Of a stretch of DNA of 64,000 nt, positions 13,319-25,100 are shown one piece after another. A program made the translations under genes and the position numbers. How positions within the stretch are numbered: the stretch's first letter is position 1; each line of letters starts with the position of its first letter. A model generated the notes under the pieces. It had not been told where the DNA came from, made no database searches, and saw nothing but the letters and a program-made list of their open reading frames with translations. Source of the stretch: Sphaeramia orbicularis (Eukaryota > Chordata > Actinopteri > Kurtiformes > Apogonidae); the NCBI RefSeq assembly GCF_902148855.1, contig NC_043978.1, positions 32,734,686 to 32,798,685 of the forward strand, in the 5' to 3' direction.

Positions 13319-13614
13319 GGAAAGCACCATAACTACAAGGAGTTTATATTCATTCAACTTGTTGAAGTGCTCCTACTGCTGCCTGGAGAGAAGTCTGGAC
13401 TGTGGCGTGGACTAAGTCTGGAGTCATCCAGCAGTGGTGAGTAAAGGGTTATTCATCTCATAAATACTGCTAATTGACAGGCTTTACGTTTATTGAAGGC
13501 CTTTGGATGGAAAATTGCGCGCAACTGCTTACATTTATGTTGTGCTTCCTCTTTAGATCTTGATGGTGGACTAATATTTCTATCATGGACTGACTTGATG
13601 AATGTCTTGACAAA
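13319..13614 (+). promoter_or_regulatory. FAM181A proximal promoter and 5' UTR exon
   Basis: A donor (GCAGTG followed by GTGAGTAAAG) ends a likely 5' UTR exon at 13436. A polypyrimidine tract with TTTAG gives the acceptor at 13556, so the coding exon starts at 13557 and the start codon is at 13615. TTTATATTCATT near 13345 could be a TATA-like element. The exon start is not fixed. Confidence 0.5.
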
Positions 13615-14385
13615 ATGGCAAACGCAGACAGTGAGGTCAAAACGTTGCTGAATTTCGTCAACTTGGCATCCAGCGACATCAAAGCGGCCTTGGATAAGTC
13701 AGCTCCATGCAGGAGATCCGTAGATCACAGGAAGTATCTGCAGAAACAACTGAAACGTTTCTCCCAGAAGTACTCCAGAGTCCCAAGGTGTCACCCACAC
13801 AGGCCTGCGGAGTACGGGTGCGCGAAATCGATGGGAAGTGCGCATCAGAGTGTGAAAGGCGCACAGAAAGATGCGCAGGATGTGGAGAATGTGGGCAGCG
13901 CTGTGGAGCAGGTGCCTATGAGGAAACGCCAACTGCCAGCCTCATTCTGGGAGGAACCCAAGCTGACCCCGAGTAAGAAGGAGCATTCGCATCTAGGGTC
14001 AAAAAAGATTCCTGGAGGTACGACAGAAGGAGGTGAAAACGAAAAGAGGAAAAGAGCCTATGATGAGGAGTCAAAGGCTGCTGTTTCTGCGTCTGCGCGG
14101 CGGATCTCTGCGGACAAAGACGCACTGCATTTGGACCGGACTTCTCACCACTGTGTGAGTTTGTACGGCTGCTGCCCCGTCCAGTACCACGGACACCAGG
14201 TCCTCCACAGTCACATTGTCGTCCCCCATCCTCCCCTGGGGCTGTGGAGCAAGGCAGCAGGGAGTGAGACAGAGATACCTGAACATCCTTATGGACACAA
14301 AATTCACACACACGTTGTGGTCAAACCCATACCGACCAAACCCACCGTCCAATCACCAATCTTCAGTGTGTTTGGATTCATTTAA
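13615..14385 (+). CDS. FAM181A: FAM181A family protein
   Basis: Single coding exon, 256 residues. The N-terminus (residues 8-56: VKTLLNFVNLASSDIKAALD, then CRRSVDHRKYLQKQLKRFSQ) is the highly conserved block that defines FAM181A/B. Residues 105-116 read RQLPASFWEEP and resemble the omega-loop motif by which FAM181 proteins, like YAP, contact TEAD transcription factors (YAP: RKLPDSFFKPP). The middle is basic and low in order; the C-terminus has a His-rich segment and ends in PIFSVFGFI. The family is expressed in the nervous system and its full role is unsettled. It lies between PRIMA1 and ASB2 as in human. The intron in the 5' UTR supports the chosen start, the first ATG of the coding exon's long frame. 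Confidence 0.94.
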   Translation: MANADSEVKTLLNFVNLASSDIKAALDKSAPCRRSVDHRKYLQKQLKRFSQKYSRVPRCHPHRPAEYGCAKSMGSAHQSVKGAQKDAQDVENVGSAVEQVPMRKRQLPASFWEEPKLTPSKKEHSHLGSKKIPGGTTEGGENEKRKRAYDEESKAAVSASARRISADKDALHLDRTSHHCVSLYGCCPVQYHGHQVLHSHIVVPHPPLGLWSKAAGSETEIPEHPYGHKIHTHVVVKPIPTKPTVQSPIFSVFGFI

Positions 14386-14810
14386 TAGCCCACTAATGGA
14401 CCCCTCACATGAACAGGTGTAAATAGGACTAATTCTTTTCACTGTGTTGTACAAATCTTTTCAGCCTTTGGAAACAAGACAGATGCTTGAGCACTTATTG
14501 CTTCATCTATTTTTTTTTTTGTTTGTTTTTTGTTGTTAAAATCAAAAGGACTAAATTGCACTTGCAGAGTCTTTCCATCAGTTTAATGTTCACCAGCCTG
14601 ATGCCACCAAGTGCTTGAACACTGACAGTAAGTTAAAAGGTTTCTACTTTTAGTTTTTCTACCGTGAACGACTGTTCTTTTTTAAGTACCCAAGTCATGC
14701 AAGTGAAGCAAAAACATCCTGTTTTAGTTTCCTGTTTCAACTATGAAAATAGAATGTGGGACATAGATTGCTTTTCTTTGTCAAAGTAATGTTTGATAGA
14801 GACAGTGACT

Positions 14811-14826
14811 TTTATTTTTAAATAAA
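14811..14826. terminator. Abutting poly(A) signals of FAM181A and ASB2
   Basis: TTTATT at 14811-14816 is AATAAA on the minus strand, and AATAAA follows on the plus strand at 14821-14826. They lie between two convergent genes, 436 bp after the FAM181A stop and about 265 bp beyond the ASB2 stop. The two 3' ends may therefore overlap. Confidence 0.5.
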
Positions 14827-15080
14827 TGACACAAATTCCCATAAGAACTCATTTTGACATAAGATCATTTTTACTTTTCACCAAGGGTTACTGTAAGACT
14901 TCAAAACATTCTTACAGACAATTCAAAGAACCTTATTGTCACAGTACACGTTTTATAAATAGAAATTTTATACACAAGGAGCTGCTTTGAAGGGATATTT
15001 ACACATTTGAGGTATTAGATGGAAATTAAAAAGACGCAAAAAAAAAAAAAAAAGGAAGTCTTGGATATTAATTGAACATA

Positions 15081-17893
15081 TCAGTCAGTCAGGCTCAGGT
15101 ATCTGATCATTCTGTCTGGCAGAGGTAGGCTGGGCACAGACCTCAGTCTCTGTCTCCCCATCTGAGTCCGAATCTTTACTCTGCAAAGGTGCAGCAGTGG
15201 ACGAGGTGATACTATAGAGACAAAAAAAAAAAAAAAAAGAATTGGACTGTCATTTTACTTTCTGGTAATCTACTTACGTGCATGTCTTTGAAGGAAAAAA
15301 AGACCAAGAAAAAGGGATGTGTATGTATGCAAAGCTGTGAACAAATTAAGTTCAATCTCATTCTTACATGACTTCCTCTTGATGGCACGCCATTCTTCTC
15401 GGCTGTCCAGGAGTTCATTGAGCTTACTGCACATCTGAACTTGACCGACATGCTCCAGCAGTAAGTCTATGATGGGTCCTGCCCAGCTACACATAACAGA
15501 TGATGATACCCACTCACAGAACTGAAGAAGAAAAGACGTAGAGAAAGATAAATTACTTACAACAAATGCACTTTTTCAGTTCCTGTGAAATCCAATACAT
15601 TGTTCTTGGTCATTTTTCACACCTGTGTTGTATTTTCTGGTGGTTCGTTGCAGTTTACACTGAGCACACTGTCATTCTGAAAGACATATCCATTGCTACC
15701 AGTAGTATTTAAATGAGAGACTGTTGGGGCTGGGTGAGGAATGCTGCCATATGTGCAGGTAAAACAGGAAAGGGCATCGCAGCCATTGTCCAGGAGGCAC
15801 TTAAGAAGGGGCAGATTATTCATACACAGTGCAATAACAGCAGGGAACATTGTAGCATAACATGGGATTCTGGCATTGGTATCGGCTCCTCGTTCCAGCA
15901 GTAAGGACACAGTGCTGACGCAGCTCCTCCTTACAGCCACCAGCAGAGGACTGACCGGGTCCAGGCTCAGACTAGCACCAGCATTTAATAAAACCTCTGC
16001 TGTCTCTCTGCTGCCGTGGGCAACTGCAAAGTAGAGGGCTGTAGCTCGTCGATCTGCAAACTGGATGGAGTGACTGTGGGCCAGAGTACCATTGACATCT
16101 GCACCTGTCTTAAGGAGCACAGCTGCTACAGTGTGTCTGTTGTGTTGCGCTGCCAGGTGCAGAGGGCTGATCCAACTGTGTCGCAGCCTGGCACGACTCG
16201 TCACTGAGACAAGCAGGGAGACAATCCTGAACACAAAAAGGAGATGTAAAGAAAACAAAGACTCTGTTATTCCACACAGTGTAAAATCTGAACGTAAAAT
16301 AGTGTTTTCTATTACAATGCACACCTAAATTTAGTGTGTTAACTTACTCATGGTGTCCATATTGCGCAGCAGTATGCAGAGGTAGCAGCCCTGAGTTTGT
16401 GGGTTTGTTTGCATCTGCATTTTTCACCAACAGCATGGCCACGATGTCCCTGTGGCCATTTTTACTGGCCTCATGTAACGCTGTTAGTCCATCACATGTC
16501 TGCATGTTCACATCAGCACCTACAGAAAAGCACACTTTATTACTTCTTCCTACATCTACAGCGCTTCATTCCTTTTAAAAGTCACTAATAATGTTTTGGA
16601 AATGTACCTTTTTCAATGAGGTAACACAGTGCCTTCAGGTGTCCCCACTGAGCTGCTACAATAAGAGGTGTAACGCTGTAGGTGTTAGCAGGGTTGACTG
16701 TGGCCCCAGCTCTTAGAAGCATCTCACAGATGTCAGTGTTGTTCCTGGATACAGCCTCCAGAAGGGCTGTCCAGGCCTGACCACACCGCTGGTTCACAGA
16801 GGCCCCATAAGAGATAATGAGACTCACCATGTCCATGTTCTCCAGCGCACAGGCTGAAAAATAGACAAGTCAGTAGTATGTCACTTCTGGCCCAAACCTG
16901 GCTGTAACTTCAAATCAATGTACGTATAAACAGCAAATAGACTGATTTCACAGTTGTACCTTTGTATAAAGGGGTTTCTTTGTTCTTGCTGCTGATGTCG
17001 GGGTCAGCGCCTGCCTCCAGAAGACACTGTGCACATGACAAATGTTCACAAGACACAGCGAGGAGTAAAGCTGTCTGTTCCTGCAGTGTACGTTTGTCTA
17101 CTGAATCTGGATGGACTGGAGCAGAAAATCATTTTTTTAAATTAGATGAGTTGTTTTTGTGCAATTTATGTGTATTAAATGAATCTGGATGGACTGGAGC
17201 AGAAAATGACTTTATATTTTTAATTAGATGACTGTGTTTTTTGCAATTTATGTTTATCTAATGAATATAGATGGACTGGAGCAGAAAATTGTTTTAGTTT
17301 TTTTTAAATAAATGACTTGTTTTTGACAGTGGGTAGATATATTACACCTCACAGAATCTGACAAATGTATTGGCCATAGTCTTACCCCTCAGCAGGGTCC
17401 TCAGACACTCAGTCTGTCCACTGAAGGCAGCATCATGCAAAGGTATCCATCCGTTGTTGTTCTCCTTCATCAGGCTGTGAGGAGCAGATGTTGCCAGACC
17501 ATTAAGAGCCTCTACATCCCCCCTCCTGATGGCGGACACCACTGGGTCCACCTCCCTGAATGAAAAACACACATATCACTTCAGAGGACTTAAATGTATC
17601 ACAGATATCATAACCTTAGATTTGAATGCTTATTATTATTTGACATCCTTTTGTTGTGATTGTGTTAGGGTATTGCTTACAACCAAACACACACATGGAG
17701 CCTATAGACACACACACATACACACACATCCACATAACCTCTATAGACAATAGACTCACTCCAGCTCAGTCGGTTCGTCCCTCTCACTGTCCCCTCTCCT
17801 TCTATGTCCTTGCGACCGCGACATGACAGTCTCATTTTTACCTCCTGAATTACGGAACTGTGATAAGTATTCATTATAGCGGAATTTGGTCAT
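15081..17893 (-). CDS. ASB2: Ankyrin repeat and SOCS box protein 2
   Basis: Substrate receptor of a cullin-5/Rbx2 ubiquitin ligase; the mammalian protein directs filamins to degradation in muscle and blood cells. Eight coding exons keep phase: 17893-17760, 17555-17386, 17115-16960, 16853-16608, 16519-16348, 16226-15623, 15521-15368 and 15211-15081, giving 588 residues, close to the human 587. The start MTKFRYNEYLSQF matches the longer (muscle-type) human isoform MTRFSYAEYF. The middle is a run of ankyrin repeats (for example GWIPLHDAAFSGQ, GLTALHEASKNGH, WISPLHLAAQHN). The last exon has the SOCS box: BC box PLLHLCRVKIR and cullin box LPLP, ending RMIRYLSLTD. The third exon's acceptor lies in a tandem repeat (17097-17300); I chose TGCTCCAG at 17116 because it restores the human-like VHPDSVDKRTLQ. 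Confidence 0.95.
17097..17300. repeat. Three-copy tandem repeat spanning an ASB2 splice acceptor
   Basis: GGATGGACTGGAGCAGAAAA, or a near copy, recurs at spacings of 78 and 82 bp (landmark GAAT at 17103, 17181 and 17263). The copies include the AT-rich sequence between. The left copy holds the start of the third coding exon of ASB2 and its acceptor; the others are intronic and carry the same acceptor sequence on the minus strand. Confidence 0.85.
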
Positions 17894-18060
17894 GACTGGA
17901 GGTGCTTGCACCGGCAGTGCTTCCCCATGCACGCAGGAGGCGAAGCGGCGTGGGCGTCCGAGTGGGTCTCAGCTGTGCTCGGATTATTTTTGGAGCGCAT
18001 TATCAGGCTGCAGGGTGACGGCTGCATCCATATATGTCACTGACCGTTAAGGAGACACAC
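17894..18060 (-). promoter_or_regulatory. ASB2 upstream region
   Basis: CpG-containing sequence directly upstream of the ASB2 start codon. It has a near-CArG box CCATATATGT (18028-18037, one mismatch to CC(A/T)6GG) and the T-rich GATTATTTTTGG, which is MEF2-like. Both would fit a muscle promoter, but neither is proof. Confidence 0.35.
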
Positions 18061-18187
18061 TGTTTCTGTCACAGGCTGGAGTCCAAATACAACAGCGGAA
18101 TCAAGCCCTCATTTTAAAGACACATTTGGGAGAATACCAGAGATAAAAACACATGATCAGGGTTTTTATTTAGGCTGCTATAAAACA

Positions 18188-18882
18188 TACGGCCCGCGGA
18201 CCAAAACCGGTCGCCAAAGGTTTCAATCTGGCCCAATGGATGAATTTGTAAAGTGCAAAAATGACACTGAAGATATCCTCCTGTGACCCAGGAAAGTGAA
18301 AATTTTGATTTTTTCCATTCAACAAATGTGCATAATGCAACAGTTTGTTTTGTTTTGTTTTTTTCCTCAGGTATATATTTTAAATTATTATTATTTTTTA
18401 AAACTATTTTTAATGGAATGTCCTTAGCAATGGACAGAATTTTTTAAGTAAAACTGTCAATCTTTTGTCTCCTGCAAAGGACAAAAATATATTGCTGGGT
18501 CTCGGGTCAAAAGTTTCAAACTCATTTTATTTCCATACTCCAAAATTCTAACAATATTATGCTTAATAATAAATGTTTTGTGCCTTTGCAGATCCGATCT
18601 GTAATGTACATTTATAAATGATGAGCTGAGGCATAATATTGTTAAATTTGTACATTTCTTAATAAATTAGTCTATAAAAAATGTTTCATATTTTTTATAA
18701 AATGAAAATGATAGTTTGTGAACATTTTCAGAATTTAATTTTACTTTTTTGCACTAAATCAAAAAGGAAAATGTGAAGTTGCCATTACTTATAAGTTATT
18801 ATGCTATTATTTTTCCTGATCTGGCCCACTTGAGATCAATGTGGCTCTGAACTAAATTGATTTTGACACCCCCTGAGCTAAA
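18188..18882 (+). repeat. Degraded interspersed repeat (CGGCCCGCGGACC ... TTGACACCCC)
   Basis: The left end with GGCCCGCGGACCAAAACCGG and the right end CTGGCCCACTTGAGATCAAT ... TTTTGACACCCC resemble a repeat that is very common in vertebrate genomes. The interior is AT-rich and has no coding potential. The family name was not determined. Confidence 0.5.
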
Positions 18883-19403
18883 AGATAAAAACAACAGACA
18901 TAGAACATTATAGAACTGCATGAAGTTATCATTTTAGAGAAACTTTTATATAGAGTCTCCTGTCTCATATCTATGATGTTAATTTTCACATGACAAACAC
19001 CTCCACAAGAGGGAGATGTTTTATTGTCCATAAGTGAAATGAGTCCAAGCAGCATTTTAGATATGGAGAGGACACAATGTTATCTCTTACAGGCAAATAA
19101 AGCAGTAGTTACTGCTGTATCTGCCATCAGTTTATTTTACAGTTGTGTTATTCACTGTGTTCTTTGTGTCTCTGAGGTTTTGCATATTCCTACAAGTGCA
19201 ACATCTGAATTGGAACAGTGAATATGCAGAAGGAAACATTTTCACAAACATCAAGGAAGTTTTGGTTTCATATGTTCAACTAAAACAATAGTTACTGCAT
19301 AGTTGTGCTTCCTTTTGATAATCATCTACGTGCAGAAACATCATGACTTGTCAGAAACACATGCAAACTACTTATGCAGCGACACATTACAGACACACAC
19401 ATG

Positions 19404-20287
19404 TCACCTTTCAGATTTTCTTTCAGATGAGCTGGCAAGAGGTAAGATTGCATTTAATTTTGTAAAACACAGTTGAATACAGTAATTCTTCCTCACCTCT
19501 GAAAGTCTGTTGGTGCGTTCGCTGACTCTTGGAGACTCAAAGGATTCCGAGCCAGGCCATCCTTGATGTCACTGTTTAGTCTCTGGTAAAGAGACCTGAA
19601 TCTGTTGACTGCAGGCATCACAGAGGAGATTTGCTGTGCAGAATCCAACAGTGTGCTGCTGTTTTCTTCAGTAATACTTAAGGTGCTGATTAAGACCAGA
19701 CTAGAGCTACAGAAAGTCAAAGCCAGACCATTAATAAAAAGCGACTATAAAAACGCTTCAAATAATAATATGTCAGAATACACTCATACTGTACACTGCA
19801 CTCGGACTGTATAAATTAAGACAAGCTCATTTGAAGGAGCTGAACTGTGCACTGGCAGACATCAGACAGCAGCAGCTCAGACTAAGAGGATAGATACCTT
19901 TTAAGGGCATGTTCAACTGTGTTTGGGTCCACTTGAATCTGCTTCTTCTGATGTAAGGTGATATGGTGTTACAGCCAGCTACACAGCAAGAGAACAACTT
20001 TAAAATAACACGCAAAACTTGTTTACATCTGGGGGAAAAAAAGGCAGGATCCATGAGAAATGTTTAATGTTATGTAAAAGTTAAACTGATGCCCAGACAG
20101 AAGCACATTACAGAATAATTACTTTGAAATCTAGTACAGATGCTGTTTGATTTTAGATTTTTAAGCTATTTCTGTTCAGCAAACATGTGAAAATAGTATG
20201 AAAACAAGCCTGTTACAGAGCAGAGCTATAGTATAATAGACAAGAAAACAGTCTGGTGTTTTAACATATCAAGGGTTTTCACTCACC
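19404..20287 (-). CDS. Unrecognised small multi-exon gene (putative)
   Basis: Three minus-strand exons join in phase: 19947-19898 (KKQIQVDPNTVEHALK), 19706-19497 and 19431-19404 (ending SSERKSER and a stop). A further exon ending at 20287 (DGEEQLDV, donor GTGAGT) would join in phase and stays open leftward in translation to a Met codon at 20580; it has little to confirm it. The 210-bp exon encodes a Ser/Leu-rich, probably helical segment (SLVLISTLSITEENSS, then SVMPAVNRFRSLYQRLN). TTTATT at 19132 gives a poly(A) signal on the correct strand. I do not recognise the family and propose no function. The start is unsettled. It lies between ASB2 and CCDC197, transcribed away from CCDC197. Confidence 0.45.
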
Positions 20288-21118
20288 ACATCCAACTGTT
20301 CCTCACCGTCCTTTACAGCAACTGCAACAACACTCTTGCACGATCCAATTTTATAATGATAACGCTCACATGTCGTATCAGCTGTGACGTGGTCGAGTGT
20401 GAAAATGTGCTTGACGAATTCACAATAATGACAGATGGTATTTCTTTCACAATCACCTCTTTCGAACTTCCTGCAACTAAACTGGAAGTGGCCTCGGGGT
20501 TTTCGTCTGACACAAACAAGTGCGTTTACAGCTGGAAGAACTGGACTAACCAAGCTGTGATGCTGTTTACAGATTTCCATTTAATTTTAAATAAAGGCAG
20601 CAGTTATCATGTTCATTTTCATTGGAAGCCATTCTAGTAAACTATCATCTGACAAGGAACTGAATGTTTTACTCTCATTTCAGGAAGAGCACAGGTATAG
20701 TTAGATCTATCAGTACTGGCACATGCTGACATCACATCGCATGTGTCATGTGAAGACCTCGGTGACCTGGCTGTAAGATGTGAAATACCCATCATTATTA
20801 TGTCATTCATTATCACTGTTAAGATAAGGATGTGTAAAGTATGGATTTAATGTATTTACACAATGAAGTTACTATGTATTTCTCTATTTACTACTATAAC
20901 TGTTATATAAACAATGTAATAATCACTTGTTTAAATATTAAATTTACTCCATTTATTTTATTTTTAGTTAGAGGACAGCTGAATTTCTCTTAAATGATTA
21001 ATAAACTTTATATCTGCTCATCGTCCCACCTCATATACCCTGTAGTTAGAGGACTGTTGACATATATTACCCATTGGACGATATATTATTCGCACATACA
21101 TACAGGTTAATGCATAGA

Positions 21119-21682
21119 ATGTATACAAAAACCAGAGTAAATTGGTATGGGTACTGCGTATTCATAAGTGTATGCATTAAATGTATACAAAAACCAGAGT
21201 AAATTGGTATGGGTACTGCGTATTCATGTGTGTATGTATAAAATGTATACAAAAACCAGAGTAAATTGGTATGGGTACTGCGTATTCATGTGTGTATGTA
21301 TAAAATGTATACAAAAACCAGAGTAAATTGGTATGGGTACTGCGTATTCATATGTGTATGCATTAAATGTATACAAAAACCAGAGTAAATTGGTATGGGT
21401 ACTGCATATTCATTTGTGTATGTATAAAATGTATACAAAAACCAGAGTAAATTGGTATGGGTACTGCATATTCATACGTGTACGCATTAAATGTATACAA
21501 AAACCAGAGTAAATTGGTATGGGTACTGCATATTCATTTGTGTATGTATAAAATGTATACAAAAACCAGAGTAAATTGGTATGGGTACTGCATATTCATA
21601 CGTGTATGCATTAAATGTATACAAAAACCAGAGTAAATTGGTATGCGTACTGTATATTCATATGTGTATGGGCAAAACATAG
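21119..21682. repeat. 62-bp minisatellite, nine copies
   Basis: The landmark GTATACAAAAACCAGAGTAA occurs at 21121, 21183, 21245, 21307, 21369, 21431, 21493, 21555 and 21617, exactly 62 bp apart. Units differ at the junction: one type ends GTATGCATTAA, the other GTATGTATAAA. The last four units alternate, forming 124-bp dimers. Confidence 0.97.
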
Positions 21683-22181
21683 GCGTAACATATGAAATTG
21701 CTCAAAGTTTTAATACGTTCCAAATCTGCACAGAAAGTTTATCCCAGTAAAATAGTAATATTACAATTATTGTGTGTAATCTATGAATGTGCTTTGATTC
21801 TATTTGCTTAGTTATTTAGAGAAATACAGACAGGTTTTTTGTTTGTTTGTTTGTTTTTTGGCCTCAGTTCATGGTTCACAGTAATTAAATCAGAGTGAGA
21901 GCTCCTAATGTTTTACCCCTCTCTGTGTTCTAACTATCTGATTTCCATGCATCTCATTCAGTCAGTGGAAACAGAACCGCCTCCCTGGCAGTTGCCATGA
22001 CAACGGAGAAACGATCCCGGCACATTCCCTGTTGTCTCCCCTGTGGTTCCCAGGCAACAGCCACACAAATCCAGGAAAACATCCGGAAAGACCCTCGTTG
22101 CCCTTGTGATCGTCCGAACGTGGATTAACTGCACAGGACCTGCTCTGCATTTCTGGAATAAAAAGCTGGAAAACCAGGAAC

Positions 22182-25100
22182 ATGACTTCTTCTTTACCCT
22201 TCTTAGACAGCAGCGACCCACGTCTAAAACTCACAGTGGAAAACAGAATGAGGAATATTTTTGTGACACAGTCAGAGGACACCAGGTAGGCCTGCGCTTT
22301 AAGGCTACAGCTGACAGTAAACTGGTATGTGGTAATATGAGCAGTTTTTAATCCTCATGTATTTTCTATTCAGACACAGAGTGGAGGAAAATGTCAATCA
22401 CATACCTGTTGTAACAGAGGTAAGAATCAATGCCAGCATGTAGCTCATTCAAATTGTTATGAATCCTTCATTTTACTGCAGAAAAAAAATGTTTGCAGAT
22501 AGAGTCTGGCCTCTTCTATAACCCTTTGGATATTAAAAATTAACATATTACATATTCTCTCATAATTTAGAGATAATGAGTATGATCAGTACTGAATGAC
22601 CTAGGTCTGAGTGTTGCTCTTGTACCTGGTTATGTCTTGCGTAGGCCTCTGGCAGAGTCCTTGAGGCAGGAGTGAACACTTTACAAAAGACCCTGGTTCT
22701 GAAAAAACAGGCAGAGCTGGACGAGGTGGACAGACACCTGGCACTCAAACGGCAAGAGTTTAAGAGTCGTGTGGAGGCTCTAGCACAGAGAAGGTCTGAA
22801 CTGGAAATCAAACAACAGCAGGTAAGATAGCAGCTTCTACAGTCGCAGAAAAAAATCATTAGACCATCAGCAGTCATCAAAAACAATGGTTATGCAATCA
22901 CATACTAACTCCTGTGTGTATCATGTGACTAAAACAGACAAAAGAAAACATGGAATGCCTGAAAGCACTGTTTTTGGCAGTACAATGCCATAGCTGTTGA
23001 TGTAAGAGCTTAAGTGATTTTGGTTATTATCAAGAAAACATGGAAAATGGATAGATATCAGCTCTGACATTAAATTCTTATGAGCTATTTTTGTTGTTGT
23101 CATTATATTTGTCCAAACAAATGTACCTTTAGTTGTACCAGGGATTAAAATGAACAAGAAATTGAAGAAAACAAGGGTGGTCTAATAATTTTTTCCGCAA
23201 CTGTTTATACTTTTTGTAAGAAAATGAATAGAATAGATATCAGTCACTTATGTTTAATAAGCAAACAATTTGCTTGTTTTTTCACCCAGACTAAAGAAAG
23301 GGTGATGAAATTTGAGAAGTTTGTGGCTGAAAATGACGTGAAGCAGCAACAAGCTCTGAAGAAATATGAGGTTGCCCTGGAGCAGAATAACTCAAAGCAG
23401 AGAGATATAGAAAATTTAACACAACAACTCAAACAACTTCGAGCCAGGTGAGAACTTTGAACTTTTAATTCTTAGTAATTCATTTGGAAATAGAGTAAAT
23501 CTAATGCAGCACGTTTGATGATTAATTAAAAAAAAAAAAATGCACAGATTACTGATGATTTTGAAATGATATCTGATAGGTAAAAAATATAAAATCTCAA
23601 AACAAAAATTAACTGATCATAGCTTGTTCTTAGTGTATCAAAATTTCACACACTGGACCTTTAAACTGCAGCCTTTTGTAATGATATAATAGCACAAGCT
23701 TGGTTTATTAAGCGTCTGGACTAGACCAGCTTTAAATGTAAAGTGTCATGAGATAACTTTTGTTGTAATTTGGTGTTATATATAAAAAAAGTACTTAATT
23801 GATTGACAAGCTGACATGGTGATTTGATTTATTGCTCCAGTAAATGTATTTAAATATCCTAATCCACAGACAGCAGGTTTTAAAGGACAGAATGAACAAA
23901 TACAAAATCTACGAGGACTATCTGGTGAAAACTCTCGACTATCTCCCCCGTAGTAAGTTTTGACTTTTCCTGCAAACTTTCCCATGAACTCATTTACCTG
24001 TTTCATCAAACTGCACATTTATTTTCAGATAACCTCGATAATGAGTCAGAGACCATAGTTATGCCTATCATTCGGCGCCATGAGACGCTGTCCATCACCC
24101 ACCAGGATCTGCTGCAGCGTTTGGAACATCTGGAGGTGGAGGTGGAAGAAAACCAGCAGCAACTGCAGACCATGAAGCAAGAGCACAGCATAAAGAAACT
24201 GGTGAGACAAAACCATGAGGATATACGATCCAATATTCCTTGATTTAAAAAAGTGAAGTTTTAATGTCTGATGCAGATGGCCAACAAGGAAATGTCTGAA
24301 CTCCAAAGTGAGTTAGAAAGCCTCAAAGAGAAGAACAAGCAGACAGAGGTGAACCTGCTGATGGAACAGGCCCAGTCCAGAGAGAAGGTATGACTGTAAC
24401 CCATAAAGACCCAGTGCTGCTTTTGTGGTAGTTTTTCTCTATTTAATATTTCTTAAGTGATTTATCACCATTTGTCATAATATTATCCTCTTCATTTTGC
24501 ATTTATTCGGTGAAAACCAGGTATTTTCCTGTATTTATTTTACTTATCATCTACTTTAATTATCATGCTGAGATTACATTTGAGGATTATTATACCAAAA
24601 ACAGAGAAAACTTAAGAAAAAGTGACTTTTTCAGTCAAATATATCATTAATGGTGACCGTGCTTTTGTAATTCTGGCCTCAAACCTCTGGAATAGTCTTC
24701 CCCATTACATCAGATTATCAGATTCTATAGACATCTTCAAGCGACTCTTAAAAACTCACTTTTATGAACAAGCATTTCATTAAATCAGGACAGTGTAGTG
24801 TGTGTGTGCGTATGCATATATTTATGTATGAAGCTTTGTTTCCATCTATATTGTGTCTGGGTATTGGTGTATTAAGTGTTGGTTATGGGTCTGTCTTAGG
24901 GGTTGTTTGTGACATATGTGGCCATGGTGTTCGTTCAGTGTGTGTTGCTTGTGCCAGAAAGTCTGTATCTGCATGTTGAAACTGTTTTCTTATTCTTGTC
25001 TTTCCTATTTGTTCTTATCTATGTCTCCTTTATGTGAAGCACTTTGTAACATGTTGTTTTAAAAAGTGCTATATAAATAAAGCTTTACTTATTTACTTAC

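Noticed and set aside
20356-20637. 93-codon open frame on the plus strand
   Set aside because: It overlaps the possible first exon of the minus-strand gene and has no splice or poly(A) support.
21119-21682. Regular repeat that could suggest a CRISPR array
   Set aside because: The units are contiguous with no unique spacers, and the genome is eukaryotic.
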